In this document: one piece after another, positions 1-8,853 of the stretch | How the letters are laid out: each line of letters begins with the position of its first letter | Position numbering within the stretch: the stretch's first letter is position 1 | DNA from: Thiocystis minor | Lineage (GTDB): Bacteria > Pseudomonadota > Gammaproteobacteria > Chromatiales > Chromatiaceae | Reading direction: 5' to 3' | NCBI RefSeq assembly: GCF_016653465.1 | Contig: NZ_NHSQ01000051.1 | Location: 1 to 64,000, forward strand | DNA length: 64,000 bases | Notes under the pieces: generated by a model | The model's input: only the letters and a program-made list of their open reading frames with translations | What the model was told of the DNA's origin: nothing | Database searches by the model: none | Translations under genes and position numbers: made by a program

Positions 1-105
1 AGCATGAACCTGTTCGAACAGGAGGGGTCGGCGATCAGCTTGGCCAAGAAGCGCCGCAAGGCCGCGTGGAACGATGACTATCGCGCCAAGGTGGTGTTCG
101 GCTGA
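1..105 (+). CDS. C-terminal end of an unidentified protein (cut by window edge)
   Basis: The first frame is open from the window edge and ends at TGA 103-105, giving at least 34 residues that end in KAAWNDDYRAKVVFG. The tail is basic and aromatic. Too little is visible to name a family. It is in the same direction as the secreted protein that follows about 200 bp later, but the gap and the strong ribosome site of the next gene argue against coupling. Confidence 0.4.
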   Translation, partial: SMNLFEQEGSAISLAKKRRKAAWNDDYRAKVVFG

Positions 106-309
106 GGATTTAAGCGCGCTCGCCCTGCCTGGATGGCGTTTCGGCGCGGGTGGTGGATGACACGGAAGTTCACTGCCGGGTTATTCAGTGCGCGTCTGCG
201 GCTTTATCCATCCCAGGCGCGGCATCCATCCAAACCCCGTCTGGCGATGTGACAAGTGGTTTTTTTAAGGTAGCTCGGCAAACTGCAACTCTTTAAGGAG
301 CGTTCACAC

Positions 310-1842
310 ATGAAGCAATTCTCGCAACTCACCCTGGCCTCTTCCATCGCCTTGGCGTTGGCGGCTGGCATGGGCACCGCCTACCAGGCATCGGCCAACC
401 CGGCGCTCGACATTGCTACCCCTACCACTTCCGAGTGGGACACAGCCAGTCAAACCGGCGATACCCTCCTGTTCCCCTATTACACGGTACGCGATGACGC
501 CAGCGGCAACCCGCTGATCACCACGTTCACCGTCACCAATACGGGCGATGATGTACTGGTCCTGAAGTTCCGGCTGCGCGACAGCAAAAATTCCGATGAC
601 GTGCTCGACTTCATGTGGATCATGTCCCCGCATGACGAGGTGGTCGCTTATATGGACCGCACCGCCGACGGCACGCCCCGCGTCAATTTCCCCGCCGATG
701 AAAACTCCTGCCGTGTTCCCTTTGGCAAGAGCAGTTACACCGCATCGAAAGGCGACGTGCCCAATCTTGCCGCCTCCCAGGAAGGTCACATGGAAGTGAT
801 CCCGATGGCCGCCCTGGACCCTGCATCAACGTATGGTTTAATGGCTATCCATGACCAGACCAAAAATCCGCCCCTGCCAGCCGATTGCTCGACACTGAAC
901 AAGCTGTTCGGAGGGTTGGTGGCAGGCGTGACTACCGAGGCATTGCTCCGTTCGACGCTTGCAGGTGCAGCTGGCGGCGCGACGGCGGTCGAGAACGACC
1001 TGCGTGGATCCTATACCATCACGGCGCAGGCGAGCGGCTTCTCCGGCGGCGGCAGCGCGATGGCGTTGAGCAACTGGGACGATGCAGTTTGGACTACCCC
1101 CGCCCCCAGTATTTCCGGGCTGCCCGGGCTGCTCTTCTTCCAGCTTGGATCACTTGCAGCGACATCCACATTGCAAGACAATTACGATAACAAGCAATAC
1201 TACCATCCACATTTGGGTGACTCTTCCGCTGTGGTGACCGGCGGCGGTAAGGCTACAGCATCCGCGCTGGACAATGGCTCCATCGCCGCCGCGAGTGTGG
1301 CCAACAACTGGTCGGTGAATCCAGGTAATGGCGTCGGCACGGACTGGGTCGTGACTTTCCCCACAAAGTATCTGTATCGCACATCTAGAAACGCGACGAC
1401 GGTGAATGGTCTCAAGGTCGTCGAGAGCGATTACGCCCCGCCCTTTGATACAGAGGATTCCAATCTCGAGCTTCGCTGCACTGAGACCACGGTGAAGCTG
1501 TACAATCGCGAGGAAGGCGATGTCGAAGGCGGCGGCGCAATCATTTCGCCCTCCCCCTCGGAGGATCCGACCTATCTCTGCAATGAGGTCAACGTCCTCA
1601 GCTTCAGCGATGACAGCGGCAACTTCAATCCCGTCCTGCGCGCCAAGGACGATCTCGACATGCTGTTTGACACCACCGGGGTAGTGCAGCCTTATGGCTG
1701 GGCCTCGCTCAATCTGGGTACTAATGCCGATGTCGCGGTTGATGGCTTCGCCTTCACCCGCCGCAATATTGGTCAGTCAAATACGGCGTTTGGCTCGATC
1801 ATTCCTCATACCCTACAAGACGTAGGAAAAACAGCACCATAA
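310..1842 (+). CDS. secreted protein of unknown function (510 aa)
   Basis: The start is well supported by AAGGAG at about 293-298. Residues 1-29 form a classical signal peptide: MKQF, then a long Ala/Leu-rich core ending in QASA, so the mature protein is predicted to be exported. The rest is rich in Thr, Ser, Asp and Gly with few Cys (a few scattered ones such as in SCRVPFG, LRCTET and YLCNEV), in the style of an extracellular or outer-surface beta-rich protein. I see no catalytic motif, no membrane anchor and no sorting signal at the C terminus. It stands alone and is closed by a strong intrinsic terminator. The function is unknown to me. Confidence 0.8.
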   Translation: MKQFSQLTLASSIALALAAGMGTAYQASANPALDIATPTTSEWDTASQTGDTLLFPYYTVRDDASGNPLITTFTVTNTGDDVLVLKFRLRDSKNSDDVLDFMWIMSPHDEVVAYMDRTADGTPRVNFPADENSCRVPFGKSSYTASKGDVPNLAASQEGHMEVIPMAALDPASTYGLMAIHDQTKNPPLPADCSTLNKLFGGLVAGVTTEALLRSTLAGAAGGATAVENDLRGSYTITAQASGFSGGGSAMALSNWDDAVWTTPAPSISGLPGLLFFQLGSLAATSTLQDNYDNKQYYHPHLGDSSAVVTGGGKATASALDNGSIAAASVANNWSVNPGNGVGTDWVVTFPTKYLYRTSRNATTVNGLKVVESDYAPPFDTEDSNLELRCTETTVKLYNREEGDVEGGGAIISPSPSEDPTYLCNEVNVLSFSDDSGNFNPVLRAKDDLDMLFDTTGVVQPYGWASLNLGTNADVAVDGFAFTRRNIGQSNTAFGSIIPHTLQDVGKTAP

Positions 1843-1865
1843 GATTAAATCAGTCTGCCCGGTCA

Positions 1866-1882
1866 GGTACGGATCGCGTACC
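1866..1882. repeat. GGTACGC-type short palindrome (imperfect copy)
   Basis: GGTACGGATCGCGTACC, one mismatch from the palindrome at 2991-3007. It lies between the stop of the secreted-protein gene and that gene's terminator. Confidence 0.5.
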
Positions 1883-1935
1883 TGACACCCTCTCAACCGG
1901 CATGGGCGCTGATTGAGGGGGCGATAGCCTGATTG

Positions 1936-1973
1936 AACCGCCGCGTGCCTTGAGGCAACGCGGCGGTTTTTTT
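1936..1973 (+). terminator. rho-independent terminator of the secreted-protein gene
   Basis: A 10-bp perfect stem (AACCGCCGCG / CGCGGCGGTT) encloses a 13-nt loop and runs into a tract of eight T. It lies about 95 bp after the stop of the 510-residue protein. Confidence 0.85.
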
Positions 1974-2083
1974 ATGCGCCGGTTGAACGCATCGGATTTT
2001 TGATGAATACTTCAACGGAAAGAGACGGATTGTCTCCGGATCTCAGCGGCCCGCGAACCTCCCCCAAGCTGGAGTCTCAGCCT

Positions 2084-2776
2084 ATGAGCACCATGAAAGG
2101 CGTGAATGCCTATTTCAGACAATTATCGGACGAAGAAATAAAACACCAAGCGCATCGAGAATTTGTCGGCGGGTTGTGGGATGAGCTGGGAGAGCTGCAA
2201 CTGAATTTTTTAATCCAGCACGGACTAAAACCGCATCATAAACTTCTGGATATCGGCTGCGGCTGTTTAAGAGGCGGCGTTCACTACATAAGATATCTTG
2301 ACGAGGGGAATTATTTCGGTCTCGATATCAATGCCTCATTAATTGAGGCAGGGAAAATCGAAGTCGAGCAAGCCGGTCTTTCTCGCAAGCACCCAACGCT
2401 GATCGTTGATGATGAATTTGCGTGCGGCAGGTTTGGCGAAAAATTTGATTTTATCGTTTCTGTTTCATTATTTACCCATCTTCCGTTTAATGTCATCGTG
2501 CGATGTTTACATCGAGCAAGAGAAAGCCTGTTACCACATGGCATCTATTACTCGACGTTTTTTCAGGCGCCCAGTCCTTCACACCTGGACCCGATCGTTC
2601 ATCAGCCAGGAGGCATTGTCACCAAGTACGACGCCGATCCCTTTCATTATTCAATAGAAGAACTTGCTGACATGGCAAAGCTCGCAAAACTTGAACTCGA
2701 TGTCATTGGCGACTGGCAGCATCCAAGAAATCAAAAAATGGCGGCATTTAGCATCTTGATGGAGTCGATATCATGA
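2084..2776 (+). CDS. class I SAM-dependent methyltransferase
   Basis: About 230 residues from this start. The SAM-binding motif I is LLDIGCGCLRGG, followed by an acidic residue in YFGLDINASLIEAG (ribose-binding region) and a post-I block DFIVSVSLFTHLP, the usual order in Methyltransf_23/25-type enzymes. The substrate is not apparent. I chose ATG 2084 because GGAG sits 9 nt upstream; ATG 2003 or TTG 2000 would add about 27 low-complexity residues and have weak sites. Base composition is clearly more AT-rich than neighbours, which suggests recent transfer. The last codons (SILMESIS) lie in a segment duplicated from the leader of the DUF1640-type gene at 3423, so the 3' end of the gene looks recombinant. 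Confidence 0.75.
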   Translation: MSTMKGVNAYFRQLSDEEIKHQAHREFVGGLWDELGELQLNFLIQHGLKPHHKLLDIGCGCLRGGVHYIRYLDEGNYFGLDINASLIEAGKIEVEQAGLSRKHPTLIVDDEFACGRFGEKFDFIVSVSLFTHLPFNVIVRCLHRARESLLPHGIYYSTFFQAPSPSHLDPIVHQPGGIVTKYDADPFHYSIEELADMAKLAKLELDVIGDWQHPRNQKMAAFSILMESIS

Positions 2777-2834
2777 CGACGATCAGTTTTGACACCCATG
2801 AATTTGCCAAAAAACTGCAATCCGTGGGTTTTAC
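2751..2834 (+). repeat. 84-bp direct repeat, copy 1
   Basis: Identical except for one base (GCC here, GTC in copy 2) to 3401-3484. It covers the leader and first 20 codons of the DUF1640-type gene. Confidence 0.9.
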
Positions 2835-2847
2835 CTCAGTACAGTAA
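2773..2847 (+). pseudogene. truncated duplicate of the DUF1640-type gene
   Basis: Translates as 24 residues beginning MTTISFDTHEFAKKLQSVGF, the same N terminus as the intact protein at 3423, and then stops at TAA 2845-2847 where the sequence departs from the intact copy. Its ATG overlaps the TGA of the methyltransferase (ATGA). It is a leftover of the duplication rather than a functional gene. Confidence 0.75.
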
Positions 2848-3400
2848 GTACCTCATCACAATTGTTTGTAGGATCTAATCATTTGTTTATAAATAACATA
2901 TATATAATATATATTGATTTTTAAAGATTTTTTAAAATACTGAATTGAAGTCGACATTTTCATTCGCCACTCTTGATTCTGTTGAGCCAGGGTACGCATC
3001 GCGTACCTTACGCCCTCACAATCGGCACGGACGCCGATCAATGGCTTGAACGCATGATTAAACCGCCGCGAATCCTCCGAAACGTGACGTTTTTTATGTG
3101 GCAAAGGGTGCGCGGTACGCGTGTTGGCGTGGGTCGCTGGACGGCACGCGATGCGTACCACAGGATGGTAAGATGTCGCTTGGTCGACAACGGAATCGCT
3201 TGATCATGTGGCATGATCGCCGTTGCGATTGGCCGGGCGGGTCGTTTTTTCTGACAGTCGTGACGACACGCCGATGCGGGATTCGATGTACCGCTCTGGC
3301 ATGCACCCACTTACGCCCACCATCGCCACGACCACAGCAACTCAGCCAGTCTCGCGAATCTGAGTTGTTTCCGTGCGGTAATGCTATATTGAACGGCGTT
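2848..3400. other. intergenic stretch without a recognisable gene
   Basis: An AT-rich part (about 2860-2960) is followed by repeat-like sequence: the palindrome at 2991-3007, then AAACCGCCGCG near 3060, which resembles the left arm of the terminator at 1936. It reads like a decayed copy of 1861-1976. A further half-palindrome (GGCACGCGATGCGTACC) occurs near 3143. The short open frames here have no motif and no ribosome site. Confidence 0.5.
2991..3007. repeat. GGTACGC-type short palindrome
   Basis: GGTACGCATCGCGTACC: a 7-bp inverted repeat around a 3-nt centre. Its exact reverse complement recurs at 20193-20209, and an imperfect copy is at 1866-1882. Confidence 0.65.
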
Positions 3401-3484
3401 GCATCTTGATGGAGTCGATATCATGACGACGATCAGTTTTGACACCCATGAATTTGTCAAAAAACTGCAATCCGTGGGTTTTAC
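3401..3484 (+). repeat. 84-bp direct repeat, copy 2
   Basis: Matches 2751-2834 with one mismatch. This copy is the one in its native context, leading into the intact DUF1640-type gene. Confidence 0.9.
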
Positions 3485-3662
3485 ACAAGAACAAGCCGAA
3501 GTGTTTGCCTCTGAACATCGGCGAATCATTGAAGATTCCTTGGTGACGAAAGATCATTTGGATATGCGCTTGCGTGAACTCGAATATCGTTTGATCATCA
3601 AAATGGGTGCAATGATGATGGCCGCCGTCCTTTCCATTGCGGCACTGGTGAAATTTCTTTAG
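3423..3662 (+). CDS. small DUF1640/CCDC90-like coiled-coil membrane protein
   Basis: 79 residues. The N terminus (ISFDTHEFVKKLQSVGF followed by TQEQAEVFASEH) is the typical opening of bacterial DUF1640 (CCDC90-type) proteins. A charged helical middle (RELEYRLIIKMG) leads into a C-terminal hydrophobic segment (MMMAAVLSIAALVKFL) that should be a single membrane helix. The molecular role of the family in bacteria is not settled. It is followed 40 bp later by a second short coiled-coil frame, so the two may be a pair or the halves of one broken gene. Confidence 0.7.
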   Translation: MTTISFDTHEFVKKLQSVGFTQEQAEVFASEHRRIIEDSLVTKDHLDMRLRELEYRLIIKMGAMMMAAVLSIAALVKFL

Positions 3663-3702
3663 CAGGTGGATGAGTAGAACAGCCAGGGTATGACCTTGAA
3701 GA

Positions 3703-3873
3703 TTGGATCTTTCGGATTTGAAACTGCATGTTGGATCGATTGAAGAACATATTGCGGGCATGCGCCAGGATTTATCTCTTCTGCACGGGGACATTGCGAT
3801 CACCCATAAACGTCTCGACCATCACGAAGAGCGACTTGAGCGTATTGAACGACGATTGGATCTTGCTGGGTAG
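3703..3873 (+). CDS. short coiled-coil frame following the DUF1640-type gene
   Basis: An in-frame run of about 56 codons from TTG 3703 to TAG 3871-3873 reads as a heptad-rich helix: LDLSDLKLHVGSIEEHIAGM, then charged residues ending EERLERIERRLDLAG. There is no ATG until mid-frame and no clear ribosome site. It is either a tiny gene with a TTG start or the displaced tail of a coiled-coil protein. Confidence 0.4.
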   Translation: MDLSDLKLHVGSIEEHIAGMRQDLSLLHGDIAITHKRLDHHEERLERIERRLDLAG

Positions 3874-4318
3874 CAAGCGATAGCGAACCCATCGTTCACT
3901 GCACCAACGCTTGGAGGGCACTCCACCATCCGACGTGGCGACGTAGCATGGATGCTGACGACTGCTCTATACTTCAACCAATGATACCTATTTGCTGAAA
4001 AACACCGTGACTGAAAATGAGCGGCGTCTTGATATTGGATAGCCAGCAAGGTAGCAAGGGTGGGTAGAGTGACCACGTTATGACGCCGATCGTTGGCACG
4101 GATGCCGATTGGTCACGAAACCCACCGAACCAACGCCTGACCTTTGAACGCCCTCGGGAAACCGAGGGCGTTTTTGCTTGGGCGCGAATCGTAACGTCGG
4201 CGTGGGGAATGATGGGTTTCGCTATCATCGTCTCTCGTGTGAACGTCAGGTTATATCACCCTTGGAAGACGAAATTTCGGAGGAACCTCACTCAAAACAC
4301 ACCCTGGGCGAGAAAACT
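3874..4318. other. intergenic stretch with an isolated terminator
   Basis: No open frame with coding signs. It contains a GCCGATCGTTGGCACGGATG segment resembling 3020-3045 and the terminator at 4149-4175. Nothing else was recognised. Confidence 0.45.
4149..4175 (+). terminator. rho-independent terminator
   Basis: Perfect 9-bp stem CGCCCTCGG / CCGAGGGCG with a GAAA loop and five T. The nearest upstream plus-strand gene is the short coiled-coil frame ending at 3873, so either that transcript has a long trailer or an unseen small transcript ends here. Confidence 0.75.
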
Positions 4319-4822
4319 TCATTGAATCTCGATCGCGACTTCATAGAGACGTTCGGGCGGGCGATCCGGCTCGAACGGTCGCCGATAGAGGAGACGTAAC
4401 CGGGTCGCCCCGGGTTTCAACGCCCTGAAGGTGAGCATGAAATTGCCTCCGCTGCCGGCCAGATCGCTGTATGGCAGAAAGACAGGCACGCCTACCGGTT
4501 GCAGCATGGCCTCTTCCAGGTGATCGGCCAGCCAGCCGAATCCTGTCGTCGGATTGCCCTCGATCAGCACCTGCAGTTCATCCATGGGGGCCAGCGCCAC
4601 GAGACCACCGTTCTGCTCTTCGGTGATTTGCACAAGCGCTCCATTGGGGTTCTGCGCCTGCTGGCCGTCCGGCCCCAAGCCCCCGCCAACGGCTTGCACC
4701 GTCGGCTCAGGGGCTGCCGGGAGGGGCTGACCTGCGCTGTCGGTCGAGAGGGCTTGGCCACTCCATCCCGACACCATCATGGCCATGGCTGCAAGCGACT
4801 GCCGGATGCCTTGAGTGTGCAT
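4319..4822 (-). CDS. chagasin-family (I42) cysteine protease inhibitor, secreted
   Basis: 167 residues with a signal peptide (MHTQGIRQSLAAMAMMVSGW...). The three inhibitor loops of the chagasin/amoebiasin family are visible: NPTTGFGW at about residues 91-98, GSGGNFMLTF, and RRPFE near the C terminus; in this family they form the wedge that enters the papain active site. It starts 19 bp after the stop of the papain-family protease, on the same strand, so protease and inhibitor are very likely one transcript. A protein that protects the periplasm from its own exported protease is the obvious inference. Confidence 0.85.
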   Translation of the reverse strand: MHTQGIRQSLAAMAMMVSGWSGQALSTDSAGQPLPAAPEPTVQAVGGGLGPDGQQAQNPNGALVQITEEQNGGLVALAPMDELQVLIEGNPTTGFGWLADHLEEAMLQPVGVPVFLPYSDLAGSGGNFMLTFRALKPGATRLRLLYRRPFEPDRPPERLYEVAIEIQ

Positions 4823-4841
4823 GCCTGACTCCCAGATCGAC

Positions 4842-7202
4842 TTAGTGGCGCAGCGGCATGCGCGACGACCCTGCCGCGTCAATCGCTGCGCCGGTGGCCA
4901 ATGGCACCTGACCCTCCTCAAGGCGCACGGCGGCCGCTTTGTAGACATCGGACATGCCCAGCCTGGCCCAATCGACGTCGAGGCGCGATGGCGTGGACCC
5001 ACGATACATGGTCAATCCCACTTGACCGGTTGCCATCGCGGCGTCACTCCCGCTCCACACCAGGATGCCATTGATGTAAAAGCGCAACGTGGCTCCCCAG
5101 GTCGAGACCTTGAGGGTATTCCAATCGTTTGCTTTCACGGCGGCTGTTGTGGTCCAGCCCTTGAGCGCTGTCTCGACCCCGCCAGTGTGCTTCCACACAC
5201 TGAAGTACTTGCTGACCCCAGACACGGCGTAGACTAACTGGTAATCGTTGCGTTGGTCATTATCGGCATCGAAGGTGGCGTCTCCACGAATGCGCACACC
5301 ACTGGACCAACCCGAGGTGTCCAGCCGCTTCATGCGCGCCTCGTAGGTGAAGTTTTGGAAACGCTGATTGTAGCTAATCGTCGACCATTTTGAGGCCATG
5401 CCGTTGGTGAATTGCGTTATCCCGGAATTCGCCCAGGCACCACCGGGACGCACGATCCAACCCGGGGCGCTGCCGCTGAATGGCGAGACAAAGCCGGGGG
5501 CCGGTGCAAACGGTTTGAATGCGCTGTAAGCGCCGTTACCGGCGGCAACCTGCCATTGGTAAGAGGTGTTATAGGGCAAGGCGGTCATTGGCGTGTATGA
5601 ACAGCGATTGGTCACGGTGCTGCAGAACGCACTGCTAACGGTCACGCCATTGATTGGATAGAGGCCCGTCGCGACATTTCTGACCCGGAGCCGGTAGGCA
5701 TTGACACCCGCTATCCTGGACCAGGTGTAGGTCGGCGTATTGGAATAGGTGATGCCGGAGGGCGTGTAGGTCGTGGGAATCGTCGATGGCGGCGTGGTGC
5801 CAACATATTTGATCCAGGACGTGCCCTCGCCCACCCGCGAGGTTTTGCCAGCGGGGTCGTATGCGATCCGCATGTAACCGCTTTCGCCCCAGTTCGGTCC
5901 CCAACTGTTGCGCAGAATCCAGCTCTGCGTCGCATCGTTCCAGCCCACTAAAGCAATCTGATGATTCGTACTGCCATTACACACATTCGAGGTCGAACGA
6001 TAAACGCCGCCAGTATAGGAATCCCAGCCATTGTCGACACAGACGCCCGCGGTCACCGCCCCATAGGTGATGATGGCGTTTTTGATCTGATCATTGGTGG
6101 GCATGGTCCACTCCGAGCCGGTGATAAACTGCCAGGCCGAGGCTTTGTAGGGGTGCGGATAGGCGGAGGGGCAGGAGCCATTGGTCGCAAGATAGGGTTT
6201 GGCCGTCTCCAGCACCGCGCCGGCGACGGTCTGCGAATAGCCGAGCGTATTGTAGTGATACTGGCTGGCGGTCAGTCCGCCATTGCAGCCCCAGCCGTTC
6301 TTGTTGCAGGAAATCAGGAACTGCTCGGAGAGGTCAGCGAGGGGACCGCCGCCCTTCTTGATCGCCGTTTCCATGACGGCGACCGTCCCGAAGGACCAGC
6401 AGGAACCGCAGGTTTTCTGATCTCGCACGGGCGGGACGATGCCCAAGGTGCGTGCGTCGTAGGACGCGGGTAGCGCCTTGGCCAGGAGTTGGGCGTAGGG
6501 GTCGCCGTTGGCGGTGGTTTGACTGGCATCCTCGAGCAGCAGCTCGGTTGGCGTCGGATCCGTGATTTCGATCAAGCCGGCATTGCGGACAACGCGCATT
6601 TGAAGCCGCGCATGAATTGGTTCTTGCGTGTCGAAAGGACGGCGGTAAACCAACTGCACGACCCCGTCACCCGCACCGGTTGATTGAAGCTCCAGCGTCT
6701 GAATGGCGGGCGCACCGAATCCGGGATAACGCATCTCGAAGCGGGACTCGTCCGACTCGGCGTAGCGCCCCTGCCTGGTGGGTATCACCTCCCAACGATA
6801 ACCCGCTGACAAACGGGTCTGCAGTTCCAATGTCACGGGCTGATTGCCGGCCGGCAGTTCCAGCGTCAACTCCACGGGACCGCCAAGAAAATCGGCCCAT
6901 TCACCGACGTGATCAAAGAGCGCGCGGCGCAGCGACTCGACGTCCTGAGCGCCGGCGAGGGCGAGCTTGTCGGCGTCGAGACTGGCCTTAATTCCAAGGT
7001 GCTGCATCGAAGCCGCGACCGACTCCGCCGAGTCGTGCCAGGGCCCGGCCTCGTCGGCCAGTTCTCGGCGCGCGTCCGGCGCCAGTTCGATCTCCGCCTG
7101 CCACTGCACTTCTGCTTGCCTGGCAGCCCGCGCCTCGACGGGGAAGAGAGCAGGCGTCGCGCAAACACAGGCCGCAAGAACAAAACCGAACGATCTAAAC
7201 AT
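4842..7202 (-). CDS. secreted papain-family (C1) cysteine protease with chagasin-like prodomain
   Basis: 786 residues from ATG 7202, which has GGAG 6 nt upstream. Signal peptide 1-26 (MFRSFGFVLAACVCA...). A chagasin-like domain follows at roughly residues 110-200 (loops SAGYRWEV and VYRRPFD). The C1 peptidase core spans about 235-450, with oxyanion Gln and Cys in RDQKTCGSCWSFG (about 258-270), catalytic His in STNHQIALVGW (about 414) and Asn in RNSWGPNWGESGY (about 430). A Pro/Thr linker and an FN3-like segment precede a C-terminal LamG-like jelly roll (GVRIRGD, WNTLKVSTWGATLRFYINGI), probably for carbohydrate or surface binding. The fused inhibitor-like domain may replace the usual I29 propeptide. 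It shares an operon with a free inhibitor gene. Confidence 0.88.
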   Translation of the reverse strand: MFRSFGFVLAACVCATPALFPVEARAARQAEVQWQAEIELAPDARRELADEAGPWHDSAESVAASMQHLGIKASLDADKLALAGAQDVESLRRALFDHVGEWADFLGGPVELTLELPAGNQPVTLELQTRLSAGYRWEVIPTRQGRYAESDESRFEMRYPGFGAPAIQTLELQSTGAGDGVVQLVYRRPFDTQEPIHARLQMRVVRNAGLIEITDPTPTELLLEDASQTTANGDPYAQLLAKALPASYDARTLGIVPPVRDQKTCGSCWSFGTVAVMETAIKKGGGPLADLSEQFLISCNKNGWGCNGGLTASQYHYNTLGYSQTVAGAVLETAKPYLATNGSCPSAYPHPYKASAWQFITGSEWTMPTNDQIKNAIITYGAVTAGVCVDNGWDSYTGGVYRSTSNVCNGSTNHQIALVGWNDATQSWILRNSWGPNWGESGYMRIAYDPAGKTSRVGEGTSWIKYVGTTPPSTIPTTYTPSGITYSNTPTYTWSRIAGVNAYRLRVRNVATGLYPINGVTVSSAFCSTVTNRCSYTPMTALPYNTSYQWQVAAGNGAYSAFKPFAPAPGFVSPFSGSAPGWIVRPGGAWANSGITQFTNGMASKWSTISYNQRFQNFTYEARMKRLDTSGWSSGVRIRGDATFDADNDQRNDYQLVYAVSGVSKYFSVWKHTGGVETALKGWTTTAAVKANDWNTLKVSTWGATLRFYINGILVWSGSDAAMATGQVGLTMYRGSTPSRLDVDWARLGMSDVYKAAAVRLEEGQVPLATGAAIDAAGSSRMPLRH

Positions 7203-7770
7203 GACAATCTCCTGATCGCGTGACTGTGTGAGGATAGGCAATGTTTTCCAAAACCCTACTCATCCGGTGCCGAACTCCGGCAAATGACGAATCTTCAATG
7301 GAACCAGGCAAAAGAAGGCATTCCCATAGATGTAATCCATAGGGCCTGCGATCCGGGACGTCGTGCGCCTATCGGCGCTTTTATCGTTCACTTCGTTCCC
7401 GTTTTTCAAGTGCGGGTAGTGCTTGCGGATACGCGAATCACCCGTCCGGGACACGGCATGACGACCGGACGCGGGTACCGCGACTACATGTAACGGCAGT
7501 CAGGGCGATTACTTGAGCGGGCATCCGCCCTAAGCCTTGGTTGGTCGGGTACGCGAGCGTCAATAATAGAGTTGTACGCGAAAGGCGGAACTCCGAGCGG
7601 AGTTCCGCCATTTGGGGCTGACCATTGCCGGGGCAACCGGGCACAACCCAGCAATCGCAGAGTCCATCCCGCCGCCACTCGCGCGACGAAAGGCTATAGT
7701 CATAGTTGAAGGCAATCGGGCGCTCACTCGCGCAATCACCGATCCAAAACGCGCTGACGATCCTCCGGCC
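7203..7770. other. intergenic region with a perfect hairpin
   Basis: Holds the divergent upstream regions of the protease and the Clp-like gene. An 11-bp perfect inverted repeat (GGCGGAACTCC / GGAGTTCCGCC, loop GAGC) lies at 7584-7609 without a T tract, so it is more like a REP hairpin than a terminator. No gene was recognised. Confidence 0.5.
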
Positions 7771-8853
7771 ATGATCCAGAACATCAACCAACTCAGCACG
7801 CTGCGCGTGATGCAGACGTTCGAGACGGCGGTGAACGAGCTGGTTGCGCTGCGCCAGAATTTGCTGACCACGGATGTCCTGCTGATGACGCTGATCTCGC
7901 AGGAGGATGCGGAGCCGATGCGCATCCTGGAGCAACTGCTGTCGAACCCCGCGCAAGCGGTGGCGCGGATCCGCGGCCGAGTGCAGGAACATTATCGCGC
8001 GGCCGTTTCTACCACCGGGAATCAAATCCTCATCAGTCAGGAGATCGAGCAGGCGGTGCGGATCGCCCGCGCGGAGGCGAAACGGTTCGGCGACAGTCTC
8101 ATCACCACCGGCACCCTGTTCCTGGCGCTCTTCGATGCGCACTGCGGACCGACCGCGACGCTCTTGAGCGAGGCCGGAATCGGGCTCGACGAAGCGCGCA
8201 AGGCGCTGGAGACGCTGCGCGGCGGGCGCACCGTCACCACCGCCGAGGCCGAGAGCGAGCCGGATGTGCTGGCGCGCTTCACCCGCGATCTCACCGAGCT
8301 GGCACGTCGGCGCGAGCTGGACCCGGTGATCGGGCGCGAGAACGAGATCGCCCAGGTGATCCAGACGCTGTCGCGGCGCAAGAAGAACAACCCCGCCCTG
8401 ATCGGCGAGGCAGGAGTGGGCAAGACCGTGATCGTCGAGGGTCTGGCGCAGCGCATCGCCGACGCCGAGGTGCCCGATACGTTGCTGAACAAGCGTCTGC
8501 TGGCGCTGGAGGCGGCGGCCCAGCTTGCCGAGCGCTATCTGACCGAGCGCCAGTTGCCGGACAAGGCGATCGATCTGCTCGACCAACGTTTGGCGGTGCG
8601 CCGGATCGAGGTCGTCGTCGAGCCGACGGTGATCGACAAACTCGCTCGGGACGGTTTCGATCCGATCTATGGCGCCCGCCCATTGCGCCGCGAGGTCGAG
8701 CGCCAACTGGAAAACCCGCTGGCCATGCTGATCGTCACCGGTCAGTGTCCGGATGGAAGCCGGGGCCAGGTTGGGCTCGATGAACAAGGGATCATGCTGC
8801 GGGTCGACACTGACGCAACCGGTGGAGAGGCATCGCATGAAAACACGCACTGA
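7771..8853 (+). pseudogene. ClpB/ClpC-type AAA+ disaggregase with two in-frame internal deletions
   Basis: 360 codons from ATG 7771. The order matches a Clp ATPase: an N domain (about 1-150), then the start of D1 (ELDPVIGRENEIAQVIQTL and Walker A GEAGVGKT), up to RLLALE. There the sequence jumps to the D1 small domain (AERYLTERQLPDKAIDLLD), losing Walker B, the sensor and the arginine finger (about 150 residues in ClpB). It then jumps again to the very end of D2 (GFDPIYGARPLRREVERQLE), losing the middle domain and the whole D2 core (about 390 residues). The frame is intact throughout. It cannot hydrolyse ATP as a normal Clp does. It overlaps the start of the acyl-CoA synthetase. Misassembly is an alternative to real deletion. 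Confidence 0.7.

Noticed and set aside
885-1190. Second frame inside the 510-residue secreted protein gene
   Set aside because: It overlaps a gene with a clear signal peptide and ribosome site, and its composition is that of an out-of-frame reading.
4149-4175. A small RNA gene ending at the isolated terminator
   Set aside because: The hairpin is convincing, but I found no promoter or conserved structure upstream within the window, so only the terminator is annotated.
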